DNA of 64,000 bases from Cerasicoccus frondis (GCA_031296915.1 JAVDPC010000008.1:62001-126000); one strand, 5' to 3'; counted from the first letter of the stretch, positions 18,576-28,004 are shown. Numbers and translations are program-made. The notes: a model not told the origin generated them from the sequence alone.

Positions 18576-19903
18576 TACAGTGCTTTCGAAAGTGTGGTTT
18601 TCGCTTCGCTTTCGGCAGAGGCCAGATACGCAACTGCGTCGATGAAAACGCCAGCTGTCCAACCCATCATGGCTGGCGCCTCCGTGCTCTCATTGGTTGG
18701 AGCACATGTAGCGAGGTTGTCGGGATTGATCAAGTAGCCTGCCTCTTCAAAGGTGCGGTGTGAGCCGTCGAGGACGTTGTACTTTTCCCACAAGTCGCCG
18801 GTTTTTTCAAAGGTCTGGACGACGCTGGTCACGTATTTAGATGCGATGCGTCGCGCGTCGTTATGATAGCCATAGCGGGCCAGGGCGCGGTAAACCAGAT
18901 GCTGAATGCAGGCCCAAGCGTTGGGGTAATCCCACTGCTGCGGCTGTGCTTGAGGAATGCCACTCGCGACGCCAAAGGCATGCTCTAGTTGAGGCAAAAC
19001 GTTTATCACAACAGCCTTGGCTTGCTCTGAGGTAGCGCATCCAGCCCACAGCGGTTGGAACGCGGCTGCGGTTGGCTGCACACTCGTCTCTTCTTGTCGG
19101 AAGTCATAGTCGGTGAAAAACTGTAGGTCTTTGCGCCAGCAGTATTTTTCAATCAATGCATGGCGCACGTAAGCTTTTTGACGCCATTGTTCGGCCTCTG
19201 ATTGAGGCGCCCATTGGGCCAGAAGATTTTCATAAAGCCAGAGATTGGCGTTTAAATCAACAGGACAAAAATCCGGGCAACGCCGGTCGAAACGTGAGTT
19301 GAAATCCCATCCAGATTCGCATTCCGCCAAGGCAAGCGCAGTTTCTTCCAGACAGTCTTCTGGTTTTCGATGACTCAAGCCGAGTCGGTGTTTGATGGTT
19401 TCAAAAAAGGTAATCAAGTCCTCCCGACTGGCGTGCTGACTGTAGCGAGAAAGGCCCGTGGATGAGAGTCGTTGTGTCGTCCAAAAGTCATACTCGCGTT
19501 GAATCAGTGGATAAGCTTCGGCGATCAGCTCGGTATGGCTCAAGCGGCGGGCCACGACGTCTACCAGTGGCGCCAAGTAGGGAGGCTGTGAGCGCGTTAG
19601 GTAATAAGTACGATTGCCATTAGGCACGAAGCCATAGCGTTCAACTTGGGCCAGCAGGTTTCGCGTGTTGTTCAGCGCAAGTTCGTGATGGCCAGTTTCC
19701 AGTAGGCCCAACGTTGTGAAATAAGTATCCCAGTAGTAAAGCTCCTGGAACGCGCCTTTGCGACAGGGAATGGTGTACGAATAAGGAAGCCCGATCAGTG
19801 TGCCGTCGTCGTTGGGACAACTGCGCACGGTTTCCTCCCAATGACCAGCGATGAAATCGCGGACTTGGCTAATGCGTGCGTCACTGATGGAAATCGAACT
19901 CAT
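18575..19903 (-). CDS. GH37 (trehalase-family) glycosidase
   Basis: A 442-residue (alpha/alpha)6 enzyme with GH37 signatures: KGAFQELYYWDTYFTTLGL near residue 50 (the family's 'GGRF-E-Y-WD-Y' motif), ESGWDFNSRF near 195 with the catalytic-acid Asp, QQWDYPNAWACIQ near 325 (the 'QWDYPNGWAP' motif) and LWEKYNV near 380 with the base Glu. It is shorter than E. coli trehalases (about 550) and has no signal peptide, so it is cytoplasmic. Between a secreted lyase and a secreted esterase, a trehalose-specific role is not obvious; it may hydrolyse an oligosaccharide from the target glycan. It is separated from the lyase by 9 bp and overlaps the esterase start. Confidence 0.85.
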   Translation of the reverse strand: MSSISISDARISQVRDFIAGHWEETVRSCPNDDGTLIGLPYSYTIPCRKGAFQELYYWDTYFTTLGLLETGHHELALNNTRNLLAQVERYGFVPNGNRTYYLTRSQPPYLAPLVDVVARRLSHTELIAEAYPLIQREYDFWTTQRLSSTGLSRYSQHASREDLITFFETIKHRLGLSHRKPEDCLEETALALAECESGWDFNSRFDRRCPDFCPVDLNANLWLYENLLAQWAPQSEAEQWRQKAYVRHALIEKYCWRKDLQFFTDYDFRQEETSVQPTAAAFQPLWAGCATSEQAKAVVINVLPQLEHAFGVASGIPQAQPQQWDYPNAWACIQHLVYRALARYGYHNDARRIASKYVTSVVQTFEKTGDLWEKYNVLDGSHRTFEEAGYLINPDNLATCAPTNESTEAPAMMGWTAGVFIDAVAYLASAESEAKTTLSKAL

Positions 19904-19912
19904 GTCAGAGAA

Positions 19913-21907
19913 TTACGGATTTAGGATTTCAGCTGAATCGACGACGACATCATCGATGTAAAGGTGGTAACTCGCTGCCGTATCGCTGGAGCTGAAAAAC
20001 ACGCGGTCGACGAAATTTATCGGATTGCGCAAGTTGGCGCCTTGCAGGCAGAACGTTCCGTTTAAGTAGATGTCGGCCTGGTTTGAGCTGGGGCTGACAA
20101 TGGCTTCAACTTGATGCCAGGTGTTGGCCGGGATGGCGCCGAGCACGACATTACTGCCATCGGCTTGTCGGTAGAGCAGGTTGCCAGAGCCGTCCGTAAC
20201 GAGCTCGATAGCGGCTGTGTCGCCAGCCAGCACCTTCATGACGTGTCCGTCGACAATGCCGTTTTCACGGAACTCCCACGATACGGTCACAGGGTTACTT
20301 TGCGGCACAAAGCTTTTCCACAGACTTGGGTAGCCACTCGTGTTGCCATCCCAGAGTTGAATGCATTTATCGGTAGCGCTGGGAATCTCACGTACGGCGA
20401 TGTTGGTGCTGCTGTCTAGATTGTAGGTCCAGCTTTCCGGTCGGCTGCTCGTTGCCAAATCGTCAAAGGTCTCGTGAAGCGCTGGAGCCAGGTTTGAGAT
20501 AACGATGTCATTTACATAAAGGTGGTAGGTGTAGGACTCGTTACTGGTGCCAAACAGGATGCCATCGAAGTAATTCGTTGCTGTTTGAAAGGACCCCCCA
20601 GTCAGGTAGCGCACTCCGTTCACGTAAATATTTGTCAGGCCTTTTAGCGGATCGACGATGAGATCAACATCGTACCAAGCTCCGGTGGGGACAGCTTGCA
20701 GCACATGATCTCCATGGGCGTCGCGGTAGACTAGGTTACCACTGAGCGTGAGCAGTTCAATCGCCACTTCGCTGCCTGAGAGCAACGCCATGTGGTGCCC
20801 TTCGCCTAGGAGCGATCCACCGCCGGTTTGTTTAAAGCTGAAGTGCAGGTTGAAAGGTGACGTCAATTGGGGAATGCTGCGCCACGCCTCAATTTGTCCG
20901 AGGGGATTTCCGTCCCAAAACTGCATAGACTTGTCCGTTGCGCTTGGTGTTTCGCGAACAAAGATATTGGTCGTCGTATCGTTGTCCACGCTCCAGCCAG
21001 TGGGCCATGATCCGGTGGTCATTGCGTCGTAGTTTTCGGTAAAAATAACTGCACCAAGCTCAGGTTGGCTGTAGCCAGCTCCGTAGTCAGTCGGTTTGAC
21101 CAAATCGAAGGCGTTTGTAGGATTACCCACGATGTATGCAATGTCGTCGAAGTAAATTTCGCGGGTTTCATTGGCATCGTAGTTTGTGTGGTCCCAGCAA
21201 TACTGTCCCCACTTTACATACGCGCCATGGGTCATTTCTTCGTCACTGTTCCAGGCTCCGTTGCCTAGATTGATGCCAATGTATTCGACCGTTGGCGTGG
21301 ACTCCGGAGCACCGTCGAACCATGCGCGTAGGATACCGGTCTCATTGCGGGATAGCTTGCAATAGAGAATGAAGTCATGCCATTCCCCCTTGGTCAGGCT
21401 CGGCGCGATAGTCGAATACACGGTGACGGTTTTGCCACCATTGCCGGTTCCATAAGCCCCCTCCAGGATGAGGGCGCCAGTTGCCTCAATGCCGACAGTG
21501 ATGGTTATATTCGTTGCTGGAAGGCTTGAATGCCAGGCGTGAATTTGCCCAAAGACGATGGCCTTGCCCGGACTGGGGAAGCTTTCTGGCGCGTAAAGAC
21601 TGAATCCAAGCCAGCCTTCACCGGTGATGCGATCCAGGTGAAAGCCGGATGATCCTTCGACGCTCTTGCTGGAGCGGTTGCCATTGTAGAATTCAGAATT
21701 CCAGACTAGGTGGTGAACCTTGCTGCCAGAGCGTGCAGGAAAACCAGTGGGGGAGATGATTTCCGCCGTATTTCCGGAAATGACTTCGAGGTTAAAGGGC
21801 GATACGCTGCCGTCCTCAAAGTCTTCGGATGCGGTTTGCGCGCTGGAGTTTATGGAGATTAGCAAGAGTGCTGCACTCAATGTGATGCATGCGGAAATAT
21901 TTCTCAT
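19913..21907 (-). CDS. Secreted polysaccharide lyase (PL20/heparin-lyase-I-like) with two LamG-like modules
   Basis: A 664-residue exported protein, signal peptide MRNISACITLSAALLLISINSSA. Residues about 28-280 match the Polysacc_lyase (PF14099-type) jelly roll: GEGWLGFSLYAPESFPSP, FGQIHAWHSS, GEWHDFILYCKLSRNETGILRAWFDG and YVKWGQYCWDH are the usual strands around the substrate groove of glucuronan/heparin-I-like lyases. Two tandem concanavalin-like modules follow (about 295-480 and 485-660), near copies of each other (each with NIxVRExPSATDK..QxWDGN and YHLYVND/YHLYIDD), probably glycan binding. It is the first gene of the operon, 62 bp downstream of operator O3. An endo-acting lyase on a uronate polymer is likely; the exact specificity is open. 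Confidence 0.75.
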   Translation of the reverse strand: MRNISACITLSAALLLISINSSAQTASEDFEDGSVSPFNLEVISGNTAEIISPTGFPARSGSKVHHLVWNSEFYNGNRSSKSVEGSSGFHLDRITGEGWLGFSLYAPESFPSPGKAIVFGQIHAWHSSLPATNITITVGIEATGALILEGAYGTGNGGKTVTVYSTIAPSLTKGEWHDFILYCKLSRNETGILRAWFDGAPESTPTVEYIGINLGNGAWNSDEEMTHGAYVKWGQYCWDHTNYDANETREIYFDDIAYIVGNPTNAFDLVKPTDYGAGYSQPELGAVIFTENYDAMTTGSWPTGWSVDNDTTTNIFVRETPSATDKSMQFWDGNPLGQIEAWRSIPQLTSPFNLHFSFKQTGGGSLLGEGHHMALLSGSEVAIELLTLSGNLVYRDAHGDHVLQAVPTGAWYDVDLIVDPLKGLTNIYVNGVRYLTGGSFQTATNYFDGILFGTSNESYTYHLYVNDIVISNLAPALHETFDDLATSSRPESWTYNLDSSTNIAVREIPSATDKCIQLWDGNTSGYPSLWKSFVPQSNPVTVSWEFRENGIVDGHVMKVLAGDTAAIELVTDGSGNLLYRQADGSNVVLGAIPANTWHQVEAIVSPSSNQADIYLNGTFCLQGANLRNPINFVDRVFFSSSDTAASYHLYIDDVVVDSAEILNP

Positions 21908-21968
21908 GGGGCTATTGGGATACTAAACTCATACAATCCCATGCGCCTGCTCATGCCAATCTATGCTA

Positions 21969-21986
21969 TAATCAAACTGTTGAGCA
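21969..21986. promoter_or_regulatory. Putative LacI-type operator O3 upstream of the lyase operon
   Basis: TAATCAA-ACTG-TTGAGCA on the plus strand; read on the minus strand it is TGCTCAA-CAGT-TTGATTA, with the same CAGT centre as O1 and O2. It lies 62 bp before the lyase start and 105 bp before the divergent TauE/SafE gene. Confidence 0.65.
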
Positions 21987-22090
21987 GTCTTATGAACCGT
22001 GTTCGCTGTTTTTGAAGTGGGCTGGCATGCATTTGGGGGAGTGGCGCCCTTAAGTCGTGACAGTCGAGGGCTGAATGATAATTTAGCCAC

Positions 22091-22927
22091 ATGCCCTTAC
22101 AGGATATTGTGGCTCCACTGATTCAAGCGCCGCTGCCTTGGTTTAGCCTTGGTCTGGCGGTTTTTACGGCATGGCTGATGGGCTTTTCGCGTAGCGGGTT
22201 GGGTGCGGGAGGCTTTGTTGTCTCGCCATTGATGGTGCTCGCGCTGGGCGCAAAGGACGGTTTAGCGATCATTGCCGTCCTGATGATTCCGGCGGGATGC
22301 CTGGGGTGCTGGCAGCATCGCAATAACGTCGATAAAAAGTTGCTCAAGCCGCTGGCGCCATCGGCTTTTCTGGGGACGGCGATTGGTGCGTTGATCCTTT
22401 GGGCGCTGATTGCCTCAGGGGAGGAGGCTGTGGTGCATCGGCGCCTTGAGTATGTGGTGGCGGGCCTCTCACTGTTGTACGTGGCGTTGGTTAGCTTTCG
22501 GGACAAGATTGCCAAACTTGGCGGCGGCGGAGGACCACCGACACCGAAGGGAGTGTTCGGCGTGGGCAGCTTGCTTGCGTTGAGCCAGACCATCGCCAAC
22601 TCCGGTTCGCCATTGATCACGGTATATTTCGTCCGCCATGGGTTGGAGAAGAAGCAATTCGTTGCGGCGCAGAATTACTTCCTGCTGATTCAAAACACGA
22701 TCAAGCTTATCCCGTTTGTGGCGCTCGGCGTGTTGCACATTGGCAATGCGGGGGCTGCACTGGTTCTATTTCCCTTAACGCTGTTTGGAAGTTGGTGTGG
22801 CAAGCTGTTTAACCGCTATTCATCCGAGAAATCTTTTTTCAAGCTTTACATCGCATTGCTGGTGATCGGTTTCATTTCAAGTGTGCTCCTACTTTGGGGA
22901 CGCGCAAATTTCCTGGCGCTGTTTTGA
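22091..22927 (+). CDS. TauE/SafE-family membrane permease
   Basis: A 278-residue inner-membrane protein with about eight hydrophobic helices in two halves. The opening segment FTAWLMGFSRSGLGAGGFVVSPLMVL (residues 24-49) and the second-half GSLLALSQTIANSGSPLITVYFV (about 155) are the paired TauE/SafE motifs. Family members export sulfite, sulfoacetate or related C2/organosulfur anions. It is divergent from the lyase operon and shares its intergenic region with operator O3, so it could belong to the glycan regulon, for example to remove sulfite or sulfonate from sulfated substrates; that link is inference. Confidence 0.85.
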   Translation: MPLQDIVAPLIQAPLPWFSLGLAVFTAWLMGFSRSGLGAGGFVVSPLMVLALGAKDGLAIIAVLMIPAGCLGCWQHRNNVDKKLLKPLAPSAFLGTAIGALILWALIASGEEAVVHRRLEYVVAGLSLLYVALVSFRDKIAKLGGGGGPPTPKGVFGVGSLLALSQTIANSGSPLITVYFVRHGLEKKQFVAAQNYFLLIQNTIKLIPFVALGVLHIGNAGAALVLFPLTLFGSWCGKLFNRYSSEKSFFKLYIALLVIGFISSVLLLWGRANFLALF

Positions 22928-23061
22928 TCCCTCTCTGATGCTTTCCGATGCGGTAGGCTATACTGCTAACGAGCCGACTGGATGGTTGCTAGTCGCTTAT
23001 TCGCTGGAAGGGCCTTAGCAATACACCTTAAGGCAAGCAGATTGCCGTTGGCAGGGATTCC

Positions 23062-24108
23062 CTAAATATAGCTGCTCAACAGTCTCAGCGCGGCGCGGAC
23101 CGACTCAAAGGACGCTGTTTCGCTGGCGGTGTGGTAGCCGGTTGTGGGGATCTGCAGCGTGGTCCCGTTGATCGCGCCGCCGGTCGCGGCGACGAGTCGG
23201 CCTAGCTCAGTGCGGCCGAGGGACATCGGTTTCGGGCGGTCGACATTTTGCGCCTCGATCCACGCGTCCTTAAAGGAATAGCGAATGCCCAGTCGGTCGC
23301 ACATTTTGACGACTTCACGGGTGAAGCCTGGGTCGAAGGCTGCTGTGGCGTCCTTGTTGCGTAGGACGAGATCTTGCTCAGCTGCGGCTTCAGGAGACGG
23401 GTAGGGGCTGGTGTCGAGCACGAGCAGCCGGGAAGTCATCACGCTGCCGCGCTGAAACCACGAGAGCGCATAGCGCCAACTACGGCCCGCTTCTTCCTGG
23501 GCGGTCAGCATCGCTGTGCCCTTGAAGCCATTGCGAAACAAATAAATAATGAGAGCTACGCTGAGCACGTTGTCGAGCTGTGCAGACAGGTGCGTTTCTG
23601 TGACCGCCAGGCGATCGAGGAACGACACTGGTGCGCCGGGCATCAGAAATTCCAAGCCCTTAATTTCAAAGATCAAGTTGTTGCGCTTGGGGCAGAGGTA
23701 GCTGTTGGCGATGACGCCTTGGCCCTGGTAGGTGCCGGTGTAGGGGAGGTGGGCCTGCACGCGCTGCCCGGTAAAGCGGTCGGCGATGGTGGCCATCATT
23801 TGCTCGGAGACGGAGTCGCCGGTCAGTTCGCCCTTATTGCCTGCGATAAAGGCCGCGTATTGGAACTCGTTTGGGCCAGTGCACAGCAAACCGTGCCGGT
23901 CAATGTGCGCGGAGAGAATTAGGCTGTCCGGTTCCTCGCCTTGTGCGACGAGCACTCCGAGATGCCGCTCGACTCGTACATTAACTTCTTCCAATTCGCG
24001 CCGAATCACGCGGAAAAACGAATCTTCCGCCCCTACCACAGAGGGCTCGCGCACGAGCAATTGGAGGATTTCACAGAAGTCAGAAAGGTCTTCAGGATAC
24101 TTGTTCAA
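23062..24108 (-). CDS. M42-family metallopeptidase
   Basis: A 348-residue cytoplasmic aminopeptidase-like protein. Metal-binding and catalytic landmarks of M42/M20-type enzymes are present: SLILSAHIDRHGLL (first His/Asp, about residue 68), the bridging Asp in SAQLDNVLSVALII (about 178), the Glu pair in LTAQEEAGRSW (about 203), the Asp of LVLDTSPYPSP (about 230) and the terminal His in TTGYHTASETASF (about 327). The motifs deviate somewhat from canonical M42 (for example TAQEEAG rather than VQEEVG), so it may have an unusual peptide specificity. No operon partner is obvious; it lies 119 bp downstream of the ABC permease gene. Confidence 0.75.
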   Translation of the reverse strand: MNKYPEDLSDFCEILQLLVREPSVVGAEDSFFRVIRRELEEVNVRVERHLGVLVAQGEEPDSLILSAHIDRHGLLCTGPNEFQYAAFIAGNKGELTGDSVSEQMMATIADRFTGQRVQAHLPYTGTYQGQGVIANSYLCPKRNNLIFEIKGLEFLMPGAPVSFLDRLAVTETHLSAQLDNVLSVALIIYLFRNGFKGTAMLTAQEEAGRSWRYALSWFQRGSVMTSRLLVLDTSPYPSPEAAAEQDLVLRNKDATAAFDPGFTREVVKMCDRLGIRYSFKDAWIEAQNVDRPKPMSLGRTELGRLVAATGGAINGTTLQIPTTGYHTASETASFESVRAALRLLSSYI

Positions 24109-24227
24109 AGGCGTGAAATAGTGGATGCTGACAAGGCTAAAGCTGGAAAACTACAGCACCTGAAATGCCTACTGTCTCGCCAATACGCAATTCTTTTGAT
24201 GGGGGTTTAAAATCCGCCTGGTTACAA

Positions 24228-25931
24228 CTACACGCGGAAAATTGCGCCCATCTTTTTACCGAGGAGCAAGTTGGCGCCGATGATGGTGACCGCCAGGAAG
24301 CACATGGCCCAGACGCCGAGAGCGCAGGCGAGGTAAGGGCCGTCGCCAAGAAGGCTCATCAGCTCGAACATGGCTTTTGTGATGGGATAAAACTCCTGCT
24401 TTACCGCGAGGATCAGCGAGTCACTCACCTCCAGCATCGATTGCGAAAAAGCGAGAATTGCGCCCGCCAGCAAATTGGCCGTGATGAGCGGTAGCGTGAC
24501 TTTGAACGCCGCTTTGATTGGTGGACAGCCAAGGTTTTGCGCAGCTTCTTCGTAAGTCTCGGAAGTCTGCTGGAGTCCCGCCACGGCGCTGCGCACCATG
24601 AACGGCAGCTTGCGCACGGCATATGCAATGATCAGTAACCAAGTTGGGTTTTCAATCGGGTTCAGGAAACCGAAGAATTTACCCTCCTGCGCCATGGTAA
24701 AATAGCCAAACGCCATCACCAGGCCGGGCACCGCCAAAGGGAGCATCGAGAGGGTGTCGAGTAAGCCGCGTCCGGGCAGCTTGGAGCGCACGACGACGTA
24801 GGCGATCGCGAGGCCGAATGTGGCGTTAACCAGCGTCGCCAAGCCGGCGTAGAAGAGGCTATTGCGGATCGCGGGCACGGTCAGGCCATTGCTGAGCGCC
24901 AGGTCGTAATTGTGGAGCGTCCAACCGGTCGGCAGCAGGGTGTCATACCAGTCACTGGAAAATGAAATAAGGATCACTGCAATATGCGGCAACAGCGCCA
25001 GGAAGCTGACTCCGGCAAATAGAGATAAGCAGAGCAGTTGGCCAAGCGCTCCGGGACGTTTGGCTCCGCTGGCGTGGCTGGCCTTGGCCATCATCGTGAA
25101 GGTGTTTCGGCCGAAGAGGCCTTTTCCGATTAGGTAAAATGCGACTGAGAAAACCAACATCACCGTGACCAGCGCGTAGGGAAATGGATTGTCGCCAACT
25201 TCTTTCAGACCGTCAAATATTTGCACTGAGGTCACTCGTGGGTAGCTAAAAATTAGCGGAACGCCGAGTTCGGTGAACGCCCAAATGAAGACGATGGTGC
25301 AGCCAGCGAATAGCCCAGGACGCATGAGGGGCAAAGTAATTTTCCAGAACTTCTTCCAACCGCGGCAGCCGAGATTTTCGGCGGCTTCTTCCATGGCGGG
25401 ATCTATGTTGGCCAAAGAAGCGGCGGCGTTCAGGTAGAGGATTGGATATAGGCTGAGCGCATTAAGAACAACGATGCCCCAGAAGCGTCCGTCGGCTAAC
25501 CAGTCAACGGGCATGCTTGGATCGATTAAGCCGAGTTTGGCGAGCACGACATTAAATACGCCATGGCGGCCGAGGATTTGTTGGATGCCGATGGCGCCGA
25601 CGAAGGGGGGCAGCATAATTGGCAGTAAGGCGGCGCCGAGGCAGATCGCTTTGCCGCGAAACTCGTAGCGGTCAGCGACGAAGGCTAGGGGAAGCGCCAG
25701 TAGTAGTGCAAGTATGGTGGAGAATACTCCCATGCCGAACGCATTGCGCAGGCCTTCGAGGTAAATCGGGTTGGAAAAAACTTCAGTAAAGAAAGCCAGT
25801 GTGAATTCGCCATTGACGAAGAATCCGCCCTGCAAAATCTGCAGGATGGGCCAGATGAGAAAGCAGCCGAAGAAGGCCGCGCTGATCCCGTAGATTGTCA
25901 GCGAGAAACCGCGGTTCATGCGCGTTAGCAA
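24228..25931 (-). CDS. ABC transporter permease, iron(III)/FbpB-type double-length
   Basis: A 567-residue fused permease with about 12 transmembrane helices, in two homologous halves. Each half has an EAA loop contacting the ATPase: EEAAENLGCRGWKKFWKITLPL (about residue 181) and EEAAQNLGCPPIKAAFKVTLPL (about 462). This layout is typical of Fe3+ (FbpB/AfuB) and some thiamine or spermidine systems. It lies alone: neither the ATPase nor the substrate-binding protein is in the flanking genes (M42 peptidase downstream, TPR protein upstream), so those must be encoded elsewhere. Iron is the most likely substrate but cannot be proved from the permease. Confidence 0.85.
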   Translation of the reverse strand: MLTRMNRGFSLTIYGISAAFFGCFLIWPILQILQGGFFVNGEFTLAFFTEVFSNPIYLEGLRNAFGMGVFSTILALLLALPLAFVADRYEFRGKAICLGAALLPIMLPPFVGAIGIQQILGRHGVFNVVLAKLGLIDPSMPVDWLADGRFWGIVVLNALSLYPILYLNAAASLANIDPAMEEAAENLGCRGWKKFWKITLPLMRPGLFAGCTIVFIWAFTELGVPLIFSYPRVTSVQIFDGLKEVGDNPFPYALVTVMLVFSVAFYLIGKGLFGRNTFTMMAKASHASGAKRPGALGQLLCLSLFAGVSFLALLPHIAVILISFSSDWYDTLLPTGWTLHNYDLALSNGLTVPAIRNSLFYAGLATLVNATFGLAIAYVVVRSKLPGRGLLDTLSMLPLAVPGLVMAFGYFTMAQEGKFFGFLNPIENPTWLLIIAYAVRKLPFMVRSAVAGLQQTSETYEEAAQNLGCPPIKAAFKVTLPLITANLLAGAILAFSQSMLEVSDSLILAVKQEFYPITKAMFELMSLLGDGPYLACALGVWAMCFLAVTIIGANLLLGKKMGAIFRV

Positions 25932-26000
25932 AGCAATTGCGGCGCCGATAGCGAGTCGTTATTCGCGAATGCGCCGTTACGATTGCGAAAATGATCCGCG

Positions 26001-28004
26001 CTAGCTTTCAAAGGGTTCGCCCGGAATGTCGGCCTGATCGGGGAACCAGTGTCGTTTCGCGGCAATCTGCCCCAGTGGGGTCTCTGGGCAGCGTACCACG
26101 AGCTGTTTATAGAAGCGGTCAGCGGCGTAGGGATCACGGTTTTTGATCCACGAGCCTGCAATGCAATATATGCGGGCAGCGTTTTCGTCATTGTTGGGCA
26201 GAAGGCCGGCGGCCAGCTCTGCCAATTGCGCAGCACGATAACGGTAGTGGAATCGCTGATTGGGCCGAGCAGCGCTGCGGTCAACGCGGTCAATTTCCTC
26301 GTAACTGGGAACATTAACTGCATATCCTTTCATGTCGCGCTGGTCTCGACGCTCGCTGATGCTATGTGGCCAAGTATGTAAGCCGTCGCTCCAGGCAAAA
26401 TCGGGGTCGAGTTCTGTACCCAGCAGCTCCATGCCGTAGTCGCGAATAATGCGCGCCGCGATCCAGTAGTGTTTGGCGCGAGTTTGCGGAGGTTGTTGAT
26501 CGTCGCTGGCGGTCTGCATGGCGGCTATGTAAGCGTCAGCCTGGGATCGAAGTTCGCCGCTAAAGTAGGCGAGGGCGTCCTTAAATCGAGCCTCCCGCAT
26601 GAGTCGCCGCGCAATGAGTTGGCGTGGATCACTGATCCAGAAATTTTGCTCGACTGGAATGCCCGGCGCAAAGAGTGACCACTCTAAAAGTTCTTCAGTG
26701 GTCATGACACGCTCCATTACGTAGGCCAAATCCAGCCAGCTTTGGGCGTTGGCAAAGCTGTTTGCCGCTTGCGAATAATTTTGCTTTCTCAGATAGAGCA
26801 GGCCGAGCTCTCCCCACGCGTGGCGAGTGTCAAGGCGATCCCAGTCTGGTGTCTCTTGATTACTTTGGCGAAGCAACTCGACGAGCAAGGTCCGGCCTTC
26901 ATCGATGTGGCCATCACGCAGCAGCATTTTGCTCCGCACCCAGAGCGCCAGCGCATCATCCGGAGTGGCGTAGGCGAGCCAGTGGCGCGTTGCGGAGATA
27001 TTGTTTTGCTGATACTCCAACAATGCAAAACGCCCGGCTTCGTTGACGGTTATCTCCTTAGGGCTGGGGAGGGCGGTAAGAAAGCGCTCGCGCCGATCCT
27101 TGGTTTCCGAGGTGTCGTAGCTGGTGAGCAAATGCGCGGTTAATACGGCGCGCACTTGCTCGTCTTTCAAGAGCTGGGCAAAGCGCTCTGCTGATTCTAT
27201 TTGCCAGGTGTAGCCTGCGGTCCGTTGAAGGCTCAAACCGGCGTTCCAATAGCCCGTGCGCCATTGTAAGAGATATAGCTTGATGGCGCGTTGAAAATTC
27301 TCCTGTCGCAGTGCAATCTGGGCTTCGCGTCCATAGCTTGCAGCGGCTAGACCGTCTGGGTCGTCGAAGCCTTGTTTGGCAAGATCGCGAACGTGCTGGA
27401 AGGCGGCTATGGATGCTTTGTCTGGACTGGTTTTTGCCAGCATGAATGCCGCGCGAACAGACTGGTGCTGCCGTTTAGCTTGAGGCAGATCGAGTACCGC
27501 TTGCCAATGCTGGCGCGCTTGGTCGATGTTTCCAAGATAGTATTCGCGGGCACCGGCGAGATAGCGTTGGAATTCCGCAGGCAGCGAAGTCGGTGGGTGT
27601 TCGTTGCGCAGGCGAGCGATGACCATTTCCTGGGTTTGTTGCGCTGCCCGATAAGAGCGGTAAGGGGAAGTGTCGTGATAAGTCTTAGCGTCGTTCAGGA
27701 GCTGTCTGTAGCGTTGGTAGGCATTGAGGATTTGCGTGCGCTCGTTTTCCGGTATGTCTTCGTTTCGCAGCGTGACTAATAAGGCTTCGGTGGCGTTGGG
27801 GGATTGGTCTTCAACGAGCACGGCAGTAAAGGTGGGCTCAACAGGCAGAACCTGCTCCAACTCTTGCAGGAAGCCCACTTGCGGAGCGCTGAAGAAAACA
27901 GAGTCGTTGCGGACAACGTAGGGCACGGGAAGCCACGGTCCACAGGCGATTGCCGCAAGCGGTGTCAGCAGGGCGAGAGCGGTGAGGATTTGGCGAGTCT
28001 TCAT
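26001..28004 (-). CDS. Exported TPR-rich protein paired with DUF3142
   Basis: A 667-residue protein with signal MKTRQILTALALLTPLAAIACG; the Cys could be a lipobox (AIAC), so a lipoprotein is possible. The body is alpha-helical with several degenerate tetratricopeptide-type repeats (for example EYYLGNIDQARQHWQAVLDL near 155 and GELGLLYLRKQNYSQAANSF near 405). Its start overlaps the stop of the DUF3142 gene by 4 nt, so the two are translationally coupled and probably work together in the periplasm. Function is unknown. Confidence 0.65.
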   Translation of the reverse strand: MKTRQILTALALLTPLAAIACGPWLPVPYVVRNDSVFFSAPQVGFLQELEQVLPVEPTFTAVLVEDQSPNATEALLVTLRNEDIPENERTQILNAYQRYRQLLNDAKTYHDTSPYRSYRAAQQTQEMVIARLRNEHPPTSLPAEFQRYLAGAREYYLGNIDQARQHWQAVLDLPQAKRQHQSVRAAFMLAKTSPDKASIAAFQHVRDLAKQGFDDPDGLAAASYGREAQIALRQENFQRAIKLYLLQWRTGYWNAGLSLQRTAGYTWQIESAERFAQLLKDEQVRAVLTAHLLTSYDTSETKDRRERFLTALPSPKEITVNEAGRFALLEYQQNNISATRHWLAYATPDDALALWVRSKMLLRDGHIDEGRTLLVELLRQSNQETPDWDRLDTRHAWGELGLLYLRKQNYSQAANSFANAQSWLDLAYVMERVMTTEELLEWSLFAPGIPVEQNFWISDPRQLIARRLMREARFKDALAYFSGELRSQADAYIAAMQTASDDQQPPQTRAKHYWIAARIIRDYGMELLGTELDPDFAWSDGLHTWPHSISERRDQRDMKGYAVNVPSYEEIDRVDRSAARPNQRFHYRYRAAQLAELAAGLLPNNDENAARIYCIAGSWIKNRDPYAADRFYKQLVVRCPETPLGQIAAKRHWFPDQADIPGEPFES

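Noticed and set aside
23073..23088. TGCTCAACAGTCTCAG resembling the operator
   Set aside because: It lies inside the 3' end of the M42 peptidase gene and the right arm does not fit; taken as chance.
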